Shown: one piece after another, positions 51,192-58,018 of the stretch | How the letters are laid out: the number at the start of each line of letters is the position of its first letter | How positions within the stretch are numbered: position 1 is the first letter of the stretch | Origin: an uncultured Ruminococcus sp. | Lineage (GTDB): Bacteria; Bacillota; Clostridia; Oscillospirales; Acutalibacteraceae | NCBI GenBank assembly: GCA_902798755.1 | Contig: CADBYC010000004.1 | Coordinates: forward strand, 1-64,000 | Length of the DNA: 64,000 nucleotides | Reading direction: 5' to 3' | Translations under genes and position numbers: made by a program | Notes under the pieces: model-generated | What the model was told of the DNA's origin: nothing | The model's input: only the letters and a program-made list of their open reading frames with translations | Database searches by the model: none

Positions 51192-52535
51192 TTAGTCAAT
51201 GTTGTCAATCATGTTTTTCGCGTAGGACAGCAGGCTTTCCTTCTCGTTCGGCAACGCTCCCCCGATCACCTTGTCGAGCAGGGCATCGAGCGTCTGACCG
51301 ATCTGCACGCCTGAACCTATCCCGATATGTAAGAGATCGGAGCCGTTGACGGCGAGCTGGCGCAGGCTGTAGCACTCGCCCGAGGTGATGATGCGGTTGA
51401 GCTCTTCGGACACTGCCGAGAGATTGCTGAGCTTTTCTTCCCGCTTAAAGGGCGACTGGGCGAGGATATCCGCGCGCTGGATCAGCATGAGCTTTTGCAT
51501 CGCGTCCGCGCCGAGGCGTTTGAGATAGCCTTTGAGCATGACGGTCTCGGGCTTGAAGCGCTCGTCGTGCCAGCGGATCAGGTCGCACACCTCGTCGATG
51601 AACACCGACGGCATGCACAGCCGCCTGAGTATCTCGCGCGTCATGGCGGCGCCGAGCTGCTGGTGCCCTCTGTAATGGCACACACCACGCTTGTCCGTCG
51701 TCTGGGCAAGAGGCTTGCCGATATCGTGGAACAGCATGGTCACGCGCAAAAGCGGCTCGGGCTCGACGTTGTTCACCGCGGCGATCGTATGGCGGTAGAG
51801 GTCGCGGTTGTGATGCTCGCTGTGCTGTTCAAAATCAAAAGTACCTTTTAATTCGGGGATAAAGACCGCGATCACCTTGCGATAGCGCCGCAGGATAAAC
51901 CCCGCGTTCTCTCCGCAGAGCAGCTTTAACAGCTCCTCGCGGATCCGCTCATAGGCGATACCCGAGAGCAGCTTGCGCTGATTGAGGATCGCGTCGGAGG
52001 TCTCGGGCTCGATGGTGAAGCCGAGCACGGCGGCAAAGCGCAACGCACGCAGGATACGCAAGGCGTCCTCTTCAAAGCGGAGCCGAGGCTCGCCGACACA
52101 GCGTATCACACCAAAGGAGAGATCCTGAGCTCCGCCGTAGAAGTCGATCAAGCCGTCGTAGGGGTTGTACGCCATCGCGTTGACGGTGAAGTCACGCCGC
52201 GCGAGGTCGTCCTGTATCCGATCGGAGAAGCGCACCTCGTCGGGGTGGCGGGAGTCGGAATATTCGCCGTCGATACGGTAGGTAGTGATCTCGTACAGCT
52301 CGCCGCCGATCAGCACCGCTACGGTGCCGTAGCGCTTGCCGACGGTGATGGTGCGATAGTCCGAGAACACCCGCTCGATCTCGTCGGGCTGAGCGGAGGT
52401 CGTGAAATCCCAGTCGTGCGGCTTTACTCCCCTGAGAGAGTCGCGCACACAGCCGCCCACGGCATAACAGCTATAGCCGCTGTTCCTGAGCTTATCAATG
52501 ATCAATTCAGCGTTTTGCGGTAATTTTATTTCCAT
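51192..52535 (-). CDS. cca: CCA-adding tRNA nucleotidyltransferase (PcnB family) with HD domain
   Basis: Adds or repairs the CCA end of tRNA. The 447-residue protein has the nucleotidyltransferase head YAVGGCVRDSLRGVKPHDWD followed by FTTS (the GG...DxD active site), RRDFTVNAMAYNPYDGLIDF, EEDALRILRALRFAAVLGFT and the tRNA-binding helical part, then an HD region with MLFHDIGKPLAQTTDKRGVC. Start at ATG 52535 after GTGGAT; a longer frame is not supported. Together with rnpB next door it belongs to tRNA maturation. Confidence 0.95.
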   Translation of the reverse strand: MEIKLPQNAELIIDKLRNSGYSCYAVGGCVRDSLRGVKPHDWDFTTSAQPDEIERVFSDYRTITVGKRYGTVAVLIGGELYEITTYRIDGEYSDSRHPDEVRFSDRIQDDLARRDFTVNAMAYNPYDGLIDFYGGAQDLSFGVIRCVGEPRLRFEEDALRILRALRFAAVLGFTIEPETSDAILNQRKLLSGIAYERIREELLKLLCGENAGFILRRYRKVIAVFIPELKGTFDFEQHSEHHNRDLYRHTIAAVNNVEPEPLLRVTMLFHDIGKPLAQTTDKRGVCHYRGHQQLGAAMTREILRRLCMPSVFIDEVCDLIRWHDERFKPETVMLKGYLKRLGADAMQKLMLIQRADILAQSPFKREEKLSNLSAVSEELNRIITSGECYSLRQLAVNGSDLLHIGIGSGVQIGQTLDALLDKVIGGALPNEKESLLSYAKNMIDNID

Positions 52536-52675
52536 AATCCACCAAATCTTTTTCATTCAATCTTTTTTCCTGTTTTTCTCAGTATAACATTAATATATAT
52601 CAGTTACAATAAATATATTGAAAAAACTTTGATTTTATTTTCGAAATCAGAATTATATAACGCCTGAAACTTCCT

Positions 52676-52705
52676 TTTGTACCTTGCTCCGAAAAGCGCA
52701 TACTA
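52676..52705 (+). promoter_or_regulatory. Putative SigG/SigF-type promoter of spoIVB
   Basis: CATACTA (52699-52705) is identical to the SigG -10 consensus. The -35 region (about 52676-52681) is weak. A GGAGC-ATTT-GCTCC hairpin and a doubled GTGAATAA lie in the leader. In Bacillus spoIVB is transcribed in the forespore by SigG. Confidence 0.4.
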
Positions 52706-52757
52706 ACAGCGGAGCATTTGCTCCAAGTGAATAAGTGAATAAGTAAAGGTTGTGTGA

Positions 52758-53759
52758 ATGATGAAGAAGATGATACGGTATGTCAGCGTGATGCTCATTG
52801 CCGTACTGCTGACGCCTGTATTCTCGGTATCGGCGGCAGACGAAAGAAGGACCGTGCGTTTAGGCGGCGTGCCGTTCGGTCTGACGATGTACACGGGCGG
52901 CGTGATCGTTGTCAACGTCAGAGAAGAGGACGACTCGCCCGCGTACGCGGCGGGTATCCGTGAAAACGACCTGATCCTCAGCGCCGACGGCGAGGAGGTC
53001 AGCTCCAACGAAGAGCTCAAGGAGATCGTCAGCGAGTCAGGGGGCGAGGATATCGAATTATCGGTCATACGCGGTAAGAGCCCGATATCCGTCACCATCA
53101 CCCCCGAGCAGGACAAGGACGGCGATTACTCCGTAGGCATGTGGGTCAGAGATTCCACCGCGGGCTTGGGTACGGTCACCTATTTTGACGAAAGCACCCA
53201 CTCCTTCGGCGCATTGGGACACGGTATCTGCGACCGCGACACAGGCATGCTGATGCCGCTTGGAAGCGGTCGGGTAGTGAAGGCGGAGATCGAGTCGATC
53301 TCCAAGGCGAAGAAGGGGATCGCGGGCGGTCTGAACGGTATCATGACCGACGACGAGATCGGCGAGCTGACCGTGAACAGCGCGTTCGGCGTATACGGCA
53401 GATACACGGCGACCCCCGAGGGCGAGGAATATCCCTGCGCCTATGACAGCGAGATCCGCACAGGCAAGGCGACCGTCTACACCACCCTCGACGACAGCGG
53501 GATCGGAGCGTATGAGGTAGAGATCGAGAACCTGAACCTCAATGATAAAAGCGGTCAGAACATGGTACTGCGCGTCACGGACGAGGAGCTGCTCGACAAG
53601 ACGGGCGGTATCATACAGGGTATGAGCGGCTCGCCTATCGTGCAGGACGGCAGGCTGATCGGCGCGGTCACGCATGTGTTCGTCAACTCGCCCGAGAAGG
53701 GCTACGCCATCACGATCGGCAATATGCTGAGCTGTTACGAGCAATTCGGCGGCGTTTAA
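52758..53759 (+). CDS. spoIVB: SpoIVB signalling serine protease (S55 family)
   Basis: Forespore-secreted protease that cleaves SpoIVFA and so triggers SigK activation in the mother cell. The 333-residue protein has a signal sequence (about 1-27), a PDZ domain (about 55-115 with YAAGIRENDLILSADGEEVS) and the S55 peptidase: His in GALGHGICDRDTG, and the catalytic Ser in IIQGMSGSPIVQDGRLIGAV. The order spoIVB-spo0A is conserved in Firmicutes. The start used is the second of two adjacent ATGs at 52758-52763 or the first, both follow a weak ribosome site. Confidence 0.95.
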   Translation: MMKKMIRYVSVMLIAVLLTPVFSVSAADERRTVRLGGVPFGLTMYTGGVIVVNVREEDDSPAYAAGIRENDLILSADGEEVSSNEELKEIVSESGGEDIELSVIRGKSPISVTITPEQDKDGDYSVGMWVRDSTAGLGTVTYFDESTHSFGALGHGICDRDTGMLMPLGSGRVVKAEIESISKAKKGIAGGLNGIMTDDEIGELTVNSAFGVYGRYTATPEGEEYPCAYDSEIRTGKATVYTTLDDSGIGAYEVEIENLNLNDKSGQNMVLRVTDEELLDKTGGIIQGMSGSPIVQDGRLIGAVTHVFVNSPEKGYAITIGNMLSCYEQFGGV

Positions 53760-53810
53760 GTCTTAATAAACTTCTCCGGTGCAAGCAGCGGGGTATTTTA
53801 TCCTTCTTAA

Positions 53811-53902
53811 TCGGTTGAGATTGCCACAGCCCCTAAAGAGGCTTCGCAATGACTATTGAATATCGGTTGAGATTGCCACGAGCTAAAGCCCTCGCAATGA
53901 CT
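53811..53902 (+). repeat. Two tandem family B copies between spoIVB and spo0A
   Basis: Copies at 53811-53854 (GAGATTGCCACAGCCCCTAA then AGAGGCTTCGCAATGAC) and 53861-53902 (GAGATTGCCACGAGCTAAAG then CCCTCGCAATGAC), both in the same orientation, each preceded by ATCGGTT. Confidence 0.85.
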
Positions 53903-53921
53903 ATTTGGAATAAGGGCGAAA

Positions 53922-53930
53922 TTTGTCGAA
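53922..53930 (+). promoter_or_regulatory. Putative 0A box upstream of spo0A
   Basis: TTTGTCGAA matches the Spo0A-binding consensus (TGTCGAA core), 91 bases before the spo0A ATG. It suggests autoregulation; binding was not tested. Confidence 0.55.
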
Positions 53931-53960
53931 TATTTCTTTCAAAAATTTTAATGTTTCCTA

Positions 53961-53989
53961 TTGCCAAATTTACCAATTTATGGTAAAGT
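53961..53989 (+). promoter_or_regulatory. Putative spo0A promoter with an overlapping palindrome
   Basis: TTGCCA (53961-53966), 17 bases, TAAAGT (53984-53989). The perfect inverted repeat TTTACCA-ATTTA-TGGTAAA (53969-53987) covers the spacer and part of the -10 box, an arrangement typical for an operator. The regulator is unknown. Confidence 0.5.
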
Positions 53990-54020
53990 GTAATTACAAT
54001 TTGAAACAGGAGATGTAAAA

Positions 54021-54800
54021 ATGACAGAAAGAATGAAACTCTTGATGACTCAGGAGCCGGCTGACAATATGAGTGAGACCAAAGAAACCCTTGCGAGATA
54101 CGGTATCGACCTGAACTGCTGCAGTAAAGACGGAGAAGAGGTCATCTCGCGCGTAGAGACCGACCGCCCCGACGTGGTGATGATGGATCTGTTCATGACC
54201 CATATCGACAGCATCGGCGTTATGCGGGCGATCAAGAAGCAAAAGCCCGAGAAGCTGCCGATGTTCGTCATTTACTCGAGCTTTGACAGTCCCGTGCTGG
54301 AGCGGGAAGTCATGAGCGCGGGCGCGACGTACTTTGTCTTGAAGCCGTTCAACCTCGGCGATCTGGCGGAGAATATCGTGCGGCTTTCAAAGCGTCAGCG
54401 ACAGCGTTCAAAGGGCGGCATCAGACAGATCGGCTTTGACAGCAACAGTCTCGAGCTGAAGGTGACAGAGATCTTGCACCAGATAGGAGTCCCTGCCCAT
54501 ATCAAAGGCTACCATTATCTGCGTGACTCCATCATCCTGTCCATCGAGAAGCCCGAGATCATCAACGCCGTGACAAAGCAGCTCTACCCCACCGTCGCGA
54601 AGAAATACGAAACGACTTCCTCCCGCGTCGAGAGAGCGATACGCCACGCGATCGAGGTGGCGTGGGACAGAGGCGACGTAGAGGTGCTGAACAGCTACTT
54701 CGGCTACACCATCCAAGGGAGCCGCGGCAAGCCCACCAACAGCGAATTTATCGCCATGATCTCCGACAAGCTGAGATTGCAGATGAAGAACGCGGGATAA
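54021..54800 (+). CDS. spo0A: Sporulation master regulator Spo0A, atypical receiver
   Basis: Response regulator that starts sporulation. The 259-residue protein has a receiver domain (5-123) and the Spo0A DNA-binding domain (about 140-256) with [20 protein letters not shown] and [20 protein letters not shown] followed by EVAWDRG, clearly Spo0A. In the receiver the phospho-acceptor Asp56 ([10 protein letters not shown]), a Ser in YSSF and Lys in YFVLKPF are present. The acidic pair that binds Mg, Asp10-Asp11 in Bacillus, aligns with Gln11-Glu12 (LLMTQEP), and the Pro after the phosphorylation loop is Thr60. AGGAG precedes the ATG. Confidence 0.95.
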   Translation: MTERMKLLMTQEPADNMSETKETLARYGIDLNCCSKDGEEVISRVETDRPDVVMMDLFMTHIDSIGVMRAIKKQKPEKLPMFVIYSSFDSPVLEREVMSAGATYFVLKPFNLGDLAENIVRLSKRQRQRSKGGIRQIGFDSNSLELKVTEILHQIGVPAHIKGYHYLRDSIILSIEKPEIINAVTKQLYPTVAKKYETTSSRVERAIRHAIEVAWDRGDVEVLNSYFGYTIQGSRGKPTNSEFIAMISDKLRLQMKNAG

Positions 54801-54820
54801 AGAAACGAATATCATAAAAC

Positions 54821-54856
54821 AGAGCTGTCACGGTCAAACGCGGCGGCTCTTTCTTA
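54821..54856 (+). terminator. Putative terminator of spo0A
   Basis: AGAGCTGTC...GGCGGCTCT (nine pairs with two wobble pairs) followed by TTTCTTATT, 20 bases past the spo0A stop. Confidence 0.55.
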
Positions 54857-54886
54857 TTGACATTATTCTGTTCTAAATGGTATAAT
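54857..54886 (+). promoter_or_regulatory. SigA-type promoter of the DUF4364 gene
   Basis: TTGACA (54857-54862), 18 bases, TATAAT (54881-54886). Transcription starts about 54893, 40 bases before the ATG. The -35 box starts where the terminator tail ends. Confidence 0.85.
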
Positions 54887-54934
54887 AACTATATAAAATT
54901 ATTTCCTTTTGCAAAACGATGAAAAGGCGGTGAC

Positions 54935-55534
54935 ATGATGGCATTCGATACCTTTGACGAGGGGATCAGCTTGGGCGGTATGCGCTCGCGGACGGAGATC
55001 CGCACCCTGATCTGCTATTTATTCAAGAGCGTCGGTGTACCGATGGCAAAGGACGCGGTAGTGAACGCCTTGATGGAGAAGGGGCTGGCGAATTACTTTG
55101 AGACAAGCTCATGCTTTGACGACCTTGTCCGCAACGGCAACGTTGAGATGACGGACGAGAGCAAGAAGCTGTATTACATCACCGACAACGGCAATATGAT
55201 CGCGACCCAGCTCGAGGACACCTTAGCGCCCACCGTCAAGGAGCGCGCTGTGGAATGTGCTTTGAGCCTTTTAAAGCAGGAGCAGGTCGAGAACGACAAC
55301 AAGGTCACTATCACCAAGACCGACAACGGCTACACCGTCACCTGCTCGATCTCGGGCGGCGACATGGAGCTTTTGTCTTTCTCGCTGTACGTTCCCGACA
55401 AACAGCAGGCGCGTATCATTCGCAAGAATTTCTACAAAAATCCCGATATCTTCTACTCGGTGATGATCGCGCTGCTGACCCGCAATAAGCGTTCGGTCAC
55501 GGAGATCTTAGACGAACTCGGCTCGGTCATTTAA
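54935..55534 (+). CDS. DUF4364 family protein
   Basis: A 199-residue protein with the start MMAFDTFDEGISLGGMRSRT. The N-terminal part (EIRTLICYLFKSVGVPMAKD, YFETSSCFDDLVRNGNVEMT) looks like a winged-helix, followed by a beta-rich C-terminal domain (about 115-195) with VTITKTDNGYTVTCSISGG. The family is common in Clostridia and of unknown function; PadR-like regulation is only an impression. It has its own promoter and no partner gene. Confidence 0.75.
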   Translation: MMAFDTFDEGISLGGMRSRTEIRTLICYLFKSVGVPMAKDAVVNALMEKGLANYFETSSCFDDLVRNGNVEMTDESKKLYYITDNGNMIATQLEDTLAPTVKERAVECALSLLKQEQVENDNKVTITKTDNGYTVTCSISGGDMELLSFSLYVPDKQQARIIRKNFYKNPDIFYSVMIALLTRNKRSVTEILDELGSVI

Positions 55535-55538
55535 TTGC

Positions 55539-55790
55539 TTAAAACGCCGACAGCAGTACCAACAGCGCGACCCCGGGGATACCGCCGACCAGCGACGTGC
55601 CCATCGTCAGCCATGTGACAGGTATGTACACGCCCGTCAGCCCTGAGAGCAGGTCGACGACCCCGAGCGTGAGCAGCCCCAGCACCATAGAGAGTAAAGC
55701 CCTTTTGAAGGGCTTTTTCTTTTTAGCGGCAAAGTGGATAAAGGAAAAGACCAGAAATGTAGCGACAGTCACGATAAAAGCGATCAGCAT
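55539..55790 (-). CDS. BofA-like pro-SigK processing inhibitor family protein
   Basis: An 83-residue protein with two to three hydrophobic segments (about 1-20, 30-50, 62-83). The stretch LLSGLTGVYIPVTWLTMGTS followed by LVGGIPGVALLVLLSAF resembles the BofA family core (N-terminal helix, then GVPG-like turn and hydrophobic end). BofA restrains SpoIVFB until SpoIVB cuts SpoIVFA, so its closeness to spoIVB is suggestive. The match is from memory of the family and is not certain. It converges with the DUF4364 gene; four bases separate the stop codons. Confidence 0.6.
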   Translation of the reverse strand: MLIAFIVTVATFLVFSFIHFAAKKKKPFKRALLSMVLGLLTLGVVDLLSGLTGVYIPVTWLTMGTSLVGGIPGVALLVLLSAF

Positions 55791-55839
55791 ATGTACTCCT
55801 ACGCGGAAATCAGCCGACCTGACCGTTTCCGTACAAAAT

Positions 55840-55875
55840 AAAAAGACTACCGGAAAAGCTCCGATAGTCTATTTT
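55840..55875 (-). terminator. Rho-independent terminator of secG
   Basis: Minus strand AGACTATCGGA-GCTTT-TCCGGTAGTCT (one mismatch) followed by TTTTATTTTG, 20 bases past the secG stop. Confidence 0.8.
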
Positions 55876-55896
55876 ATGTACGATAGTTTAAAAATA

Positions 55897-56205
55897 TTAT
55901 GCCTCGTCGGCAGTTGCGCTGATCGAAGTAGTATCAGTCGCGTCAGCGGTATCAGCGGGAGTCGCGAAATAAGCGATGATGTTCAGCGCCAGAACGACTA
56001 CGACAAAGCCGACCGCGAACCACTTGGTAGCACGGGAAAGGAATGCGTCATAGGAACGCGCCTTGTTCTTGGAGAAGAATGTGTCGGCACCGCCGGAAAC
56101 AACGCCGATACCCTGCTGGTTGCCTTCCTGCAGAATGATAACAATGATCAAAACGATAGAAGCGATCAGCAGTAATGCTCCTAAGATAATTTCAACAACT
56201 GACAT
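55897..56205 (-). CDS. secG: Preprotein translocase subunit SecG
   Basis: Auxiliary subunit of the SecYEG channel. The 102-residue protein has two membrane segments (about 4-25 and 60-82); between them ILQEGNQQGIGVVSGGADTF followed by FSKNKARSYDAFLSRATKW is the conserved SecG loop. The C-terminus is a Thr/Ala/Asp-rich tail (ATPADTADATDTTSISATAD). A consensus-like promoter lies 46 bases upstream and a terminator downstream, so it is a single-gene unit. Confidence 0.93.
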   Translation of the reverse strand: MSVVEIILGALLLIASIVLIIVIILQEGNQQGIGVVSGGADTFFSKNKARSYDAFLSRATKWFAVGFVVVVLALNIIAYFATPADTADATDTTSISATADEA

Positions 56206-56250
56206 ATTTTATCTTCCTTTCAAAAGGGATTATACTCAAATGCAAAGATA

Positions 56251-56279
56251 ATTGTATCATAACAATTACAAGATTGCAA
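56251..56279 (-). promoter_or_regulatory. SigA-type promoter of secG
   Basis: Minus strand TTGCAA (56274-56279), 17 bases, TACAAT (56251-56256). Confidence 0.65.
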
Positions 56280-56344
56280 GCATTTTTTCAGAATATCGGC
56301 AAAAATATCACCGATACCCCCTCTTGATCATTTTTATGTGGGAA

Positions 56345-57982
56345 TCAAACGCCGATCATCGGCTGTCCGATCCCCTCGGGCACGGTCATCTGCGCGTCAT
56401 AACGCTGGATCAGGGTCGCGTCGGCAACGCTCACTTCTCCGTCGCTGTCCGCGTCCGCGCGCATTTGTGCCGATTCATCGAGCAGATTCATATCGGCAAG
56501 ATGTCGCTGGACAAAGGTCACATCGAGGATACTCACCTCACCGTCGTCGTTAACGTCGCCCAAGAGCTGTACGTCCTCACTGTAATACGGATCCTGCATT
56601 TTGATACGCTCGAAGAGGTTGTAGTTGAAATGATAGGACACGATATTGAGCGCGTTGAGCACGGCGGTAGTCAGATAATAGAAGGTCACGGTACTGCCGT
56701 CCTCGTTTTCATGCAGACCGTCGGCTTTGATGATCGGCGCGAGCGCGGTCACCAGCGCGGGGATCGCGGCGGTGATCTTCTCAAACACCTGTGCGACAAC
56801 GGGCATGCCCTCGCTCTCGACGGCGGCGTCGATACCTCTCTTCAACAGGTCGCAAACGTTTTTGATGGAATCCTTGCTCGTCGGGTCGGCGATAAAAGTG
56901 AGCATGGTCAATAAGAAGTTCGGGTCTTCCTTGACCTTCTCGCCAGCGACCTTGGCAAAATCACCCAAGGCTTTGAAGTCGTCCTGTGACAGATCGAACG
57001 CCACGTCGAGCAGTTCATTCAAGGGCTGCTCCAAAACCTCGACATAGGTCTGACGGTCAAGATTCGTGCCGAGCAGGGCGACGAATTCGTCTAAAAACTC
57101 ACTGCGGTCTACCTTTTTGAAGTCGATACCGTAAGGCTCTATCGGCGTGAATTCCTTCGTCATGATAGTCGCTTCGGTATCGCCGACCTCAACGTCTACT
57201 CCGTGGCGGCCCATCGGCCAGACGGCGGGATAGACCTTCGGGACGATATCGTTTTCGTCGATATAATTGTGGATATTCTCGTAGGCGACGGGATCGGGCG
57301 TACAGCGGGGCGCTTCATAGGTATAGACATAGATATCGTCCTCGGTCGTAGCGAAGGAATCAAGGTTATCGTTGAGCGTTTTGCCGAGCAGGTTCGCGAC
57401 CACTCCCGCGCGGCTGTAGCCGCAGACCCAGTACTTCGCCTTTTTCATGCCTCTTGTCGAAAGGTAATCAAGGAGCCTGTCCTCGACCTTCTTCGCGGAA
57501 GCGGCAAAGCCCGCCGCGTCGCCCTCATTGCCCGCGAGGAAGTTGGACGCCCATTCGTTGCTGTATTCGGCGCGGAGCTCGACCGCGATCACGGGAACGC
57601 CGTCGACAGTCTTGCGCCCGATCAGCGAACCGATGGAATCCGACGTCATCACATCGAGATCGCCGTATACAAGGTCTTCAAAGCCGAGCTCTTTCAAAAA
57701 TCCCGCGTTCTCCTCGGGTGTGGCGGCGTCGGGCTGTTGGATATAAAAGGCAGACAGCGCTGACAGAGAGCCGAGGTGCTCGTTCAGCACCTTTCCCGAG
57801 GTACGGAAATAATCGTCGCTGTAATAATAGTTCTGCTCCTCCCAGCGGTCGGCGAACAAGCCGCCGATCTTCACCGTGCCGACGGTCAGCGCATTCTGTG
57901 CCGCGGATACGCCTGTGACCGCTATGGACGCGATCAGCAGGAGCGTGAGCAATATACATAAAGAGCTTTTTAAAACTTTCAT
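56345..57982 (-). CDS. Secreted alpha/beta-hydrolase (lipase-like) with C-terminal dockerin
   Basis: A 545-residue exported protein. The signal peptide covers about 1-27 (ILLTLLLIASIAVTGVSA). The lipase-type nucleophile elbow is in YWVCGYSRAGVVANLLGKTL (GxSxG), followed by an Asp/His-containing region (NIHNYIDENDIVPKVYPAVW). The C-terminus is a type I dockerin with two calcium-binding repeats: GDVNDDGEVSILDVTFVQRH and ADADSDGEVSVADATLIQRY. It should attach to a cohesin scaffold outside the cell. Cohesin genes are not in the window. Substrate unknown; start selected for the GGGGAG site. Confidence 0.88.
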   Translation of the reverse strand: MKVLKSSLCILLTLLLIASIAVTGVSAAQNALTVGTVKIGGLFADRWEEQNYYYSDDYFRTSGKVLNEHLGSLSALSAFYIQQPDAATPEENAGFLKELGFEDLVYGDLDVMTSDSIGSLIGRKTVDGVPVIAVELRAEYSNEWASNFLAGNEGDAAGFAASAKKVEDRLLDYLSTRGMKKAKYWVCGYSRAGVVANLLGKTLNDNLDSFATTEDDIYVYTYEAPRCTPDPVAYENIHNYIDENDIVPKVYPAVWPMGRHGVDVEVGDTEATIMTKEFTPIEPYGIDFKKVDRSEFLDEFVALLGTNLDRQTYVEVLEQPLNELLDVAFDLSQDDFKALGDFAKVAGEKVKEDPNFLLTMLTFIADPTSKDSIKNVCDLLKRGIDAAVESEGMPVVAQVFEKITAAIPALVTALAPIIKADGLHENEDGSTVTFYYLTTAVLNALNIVSYHFNYNLFERIKMQDPYYSEDVQLLGDVNDDGEVSILDVTFVQRHLADMNLLDESAQMRADADSDGEVSVADATLIQRYDAQMTVPEGIGQPMIGV

Positions 57983-58018
57983 CATGGACTCCCCTTTCGG
58001 TAGGATCGTTATTCTTTA

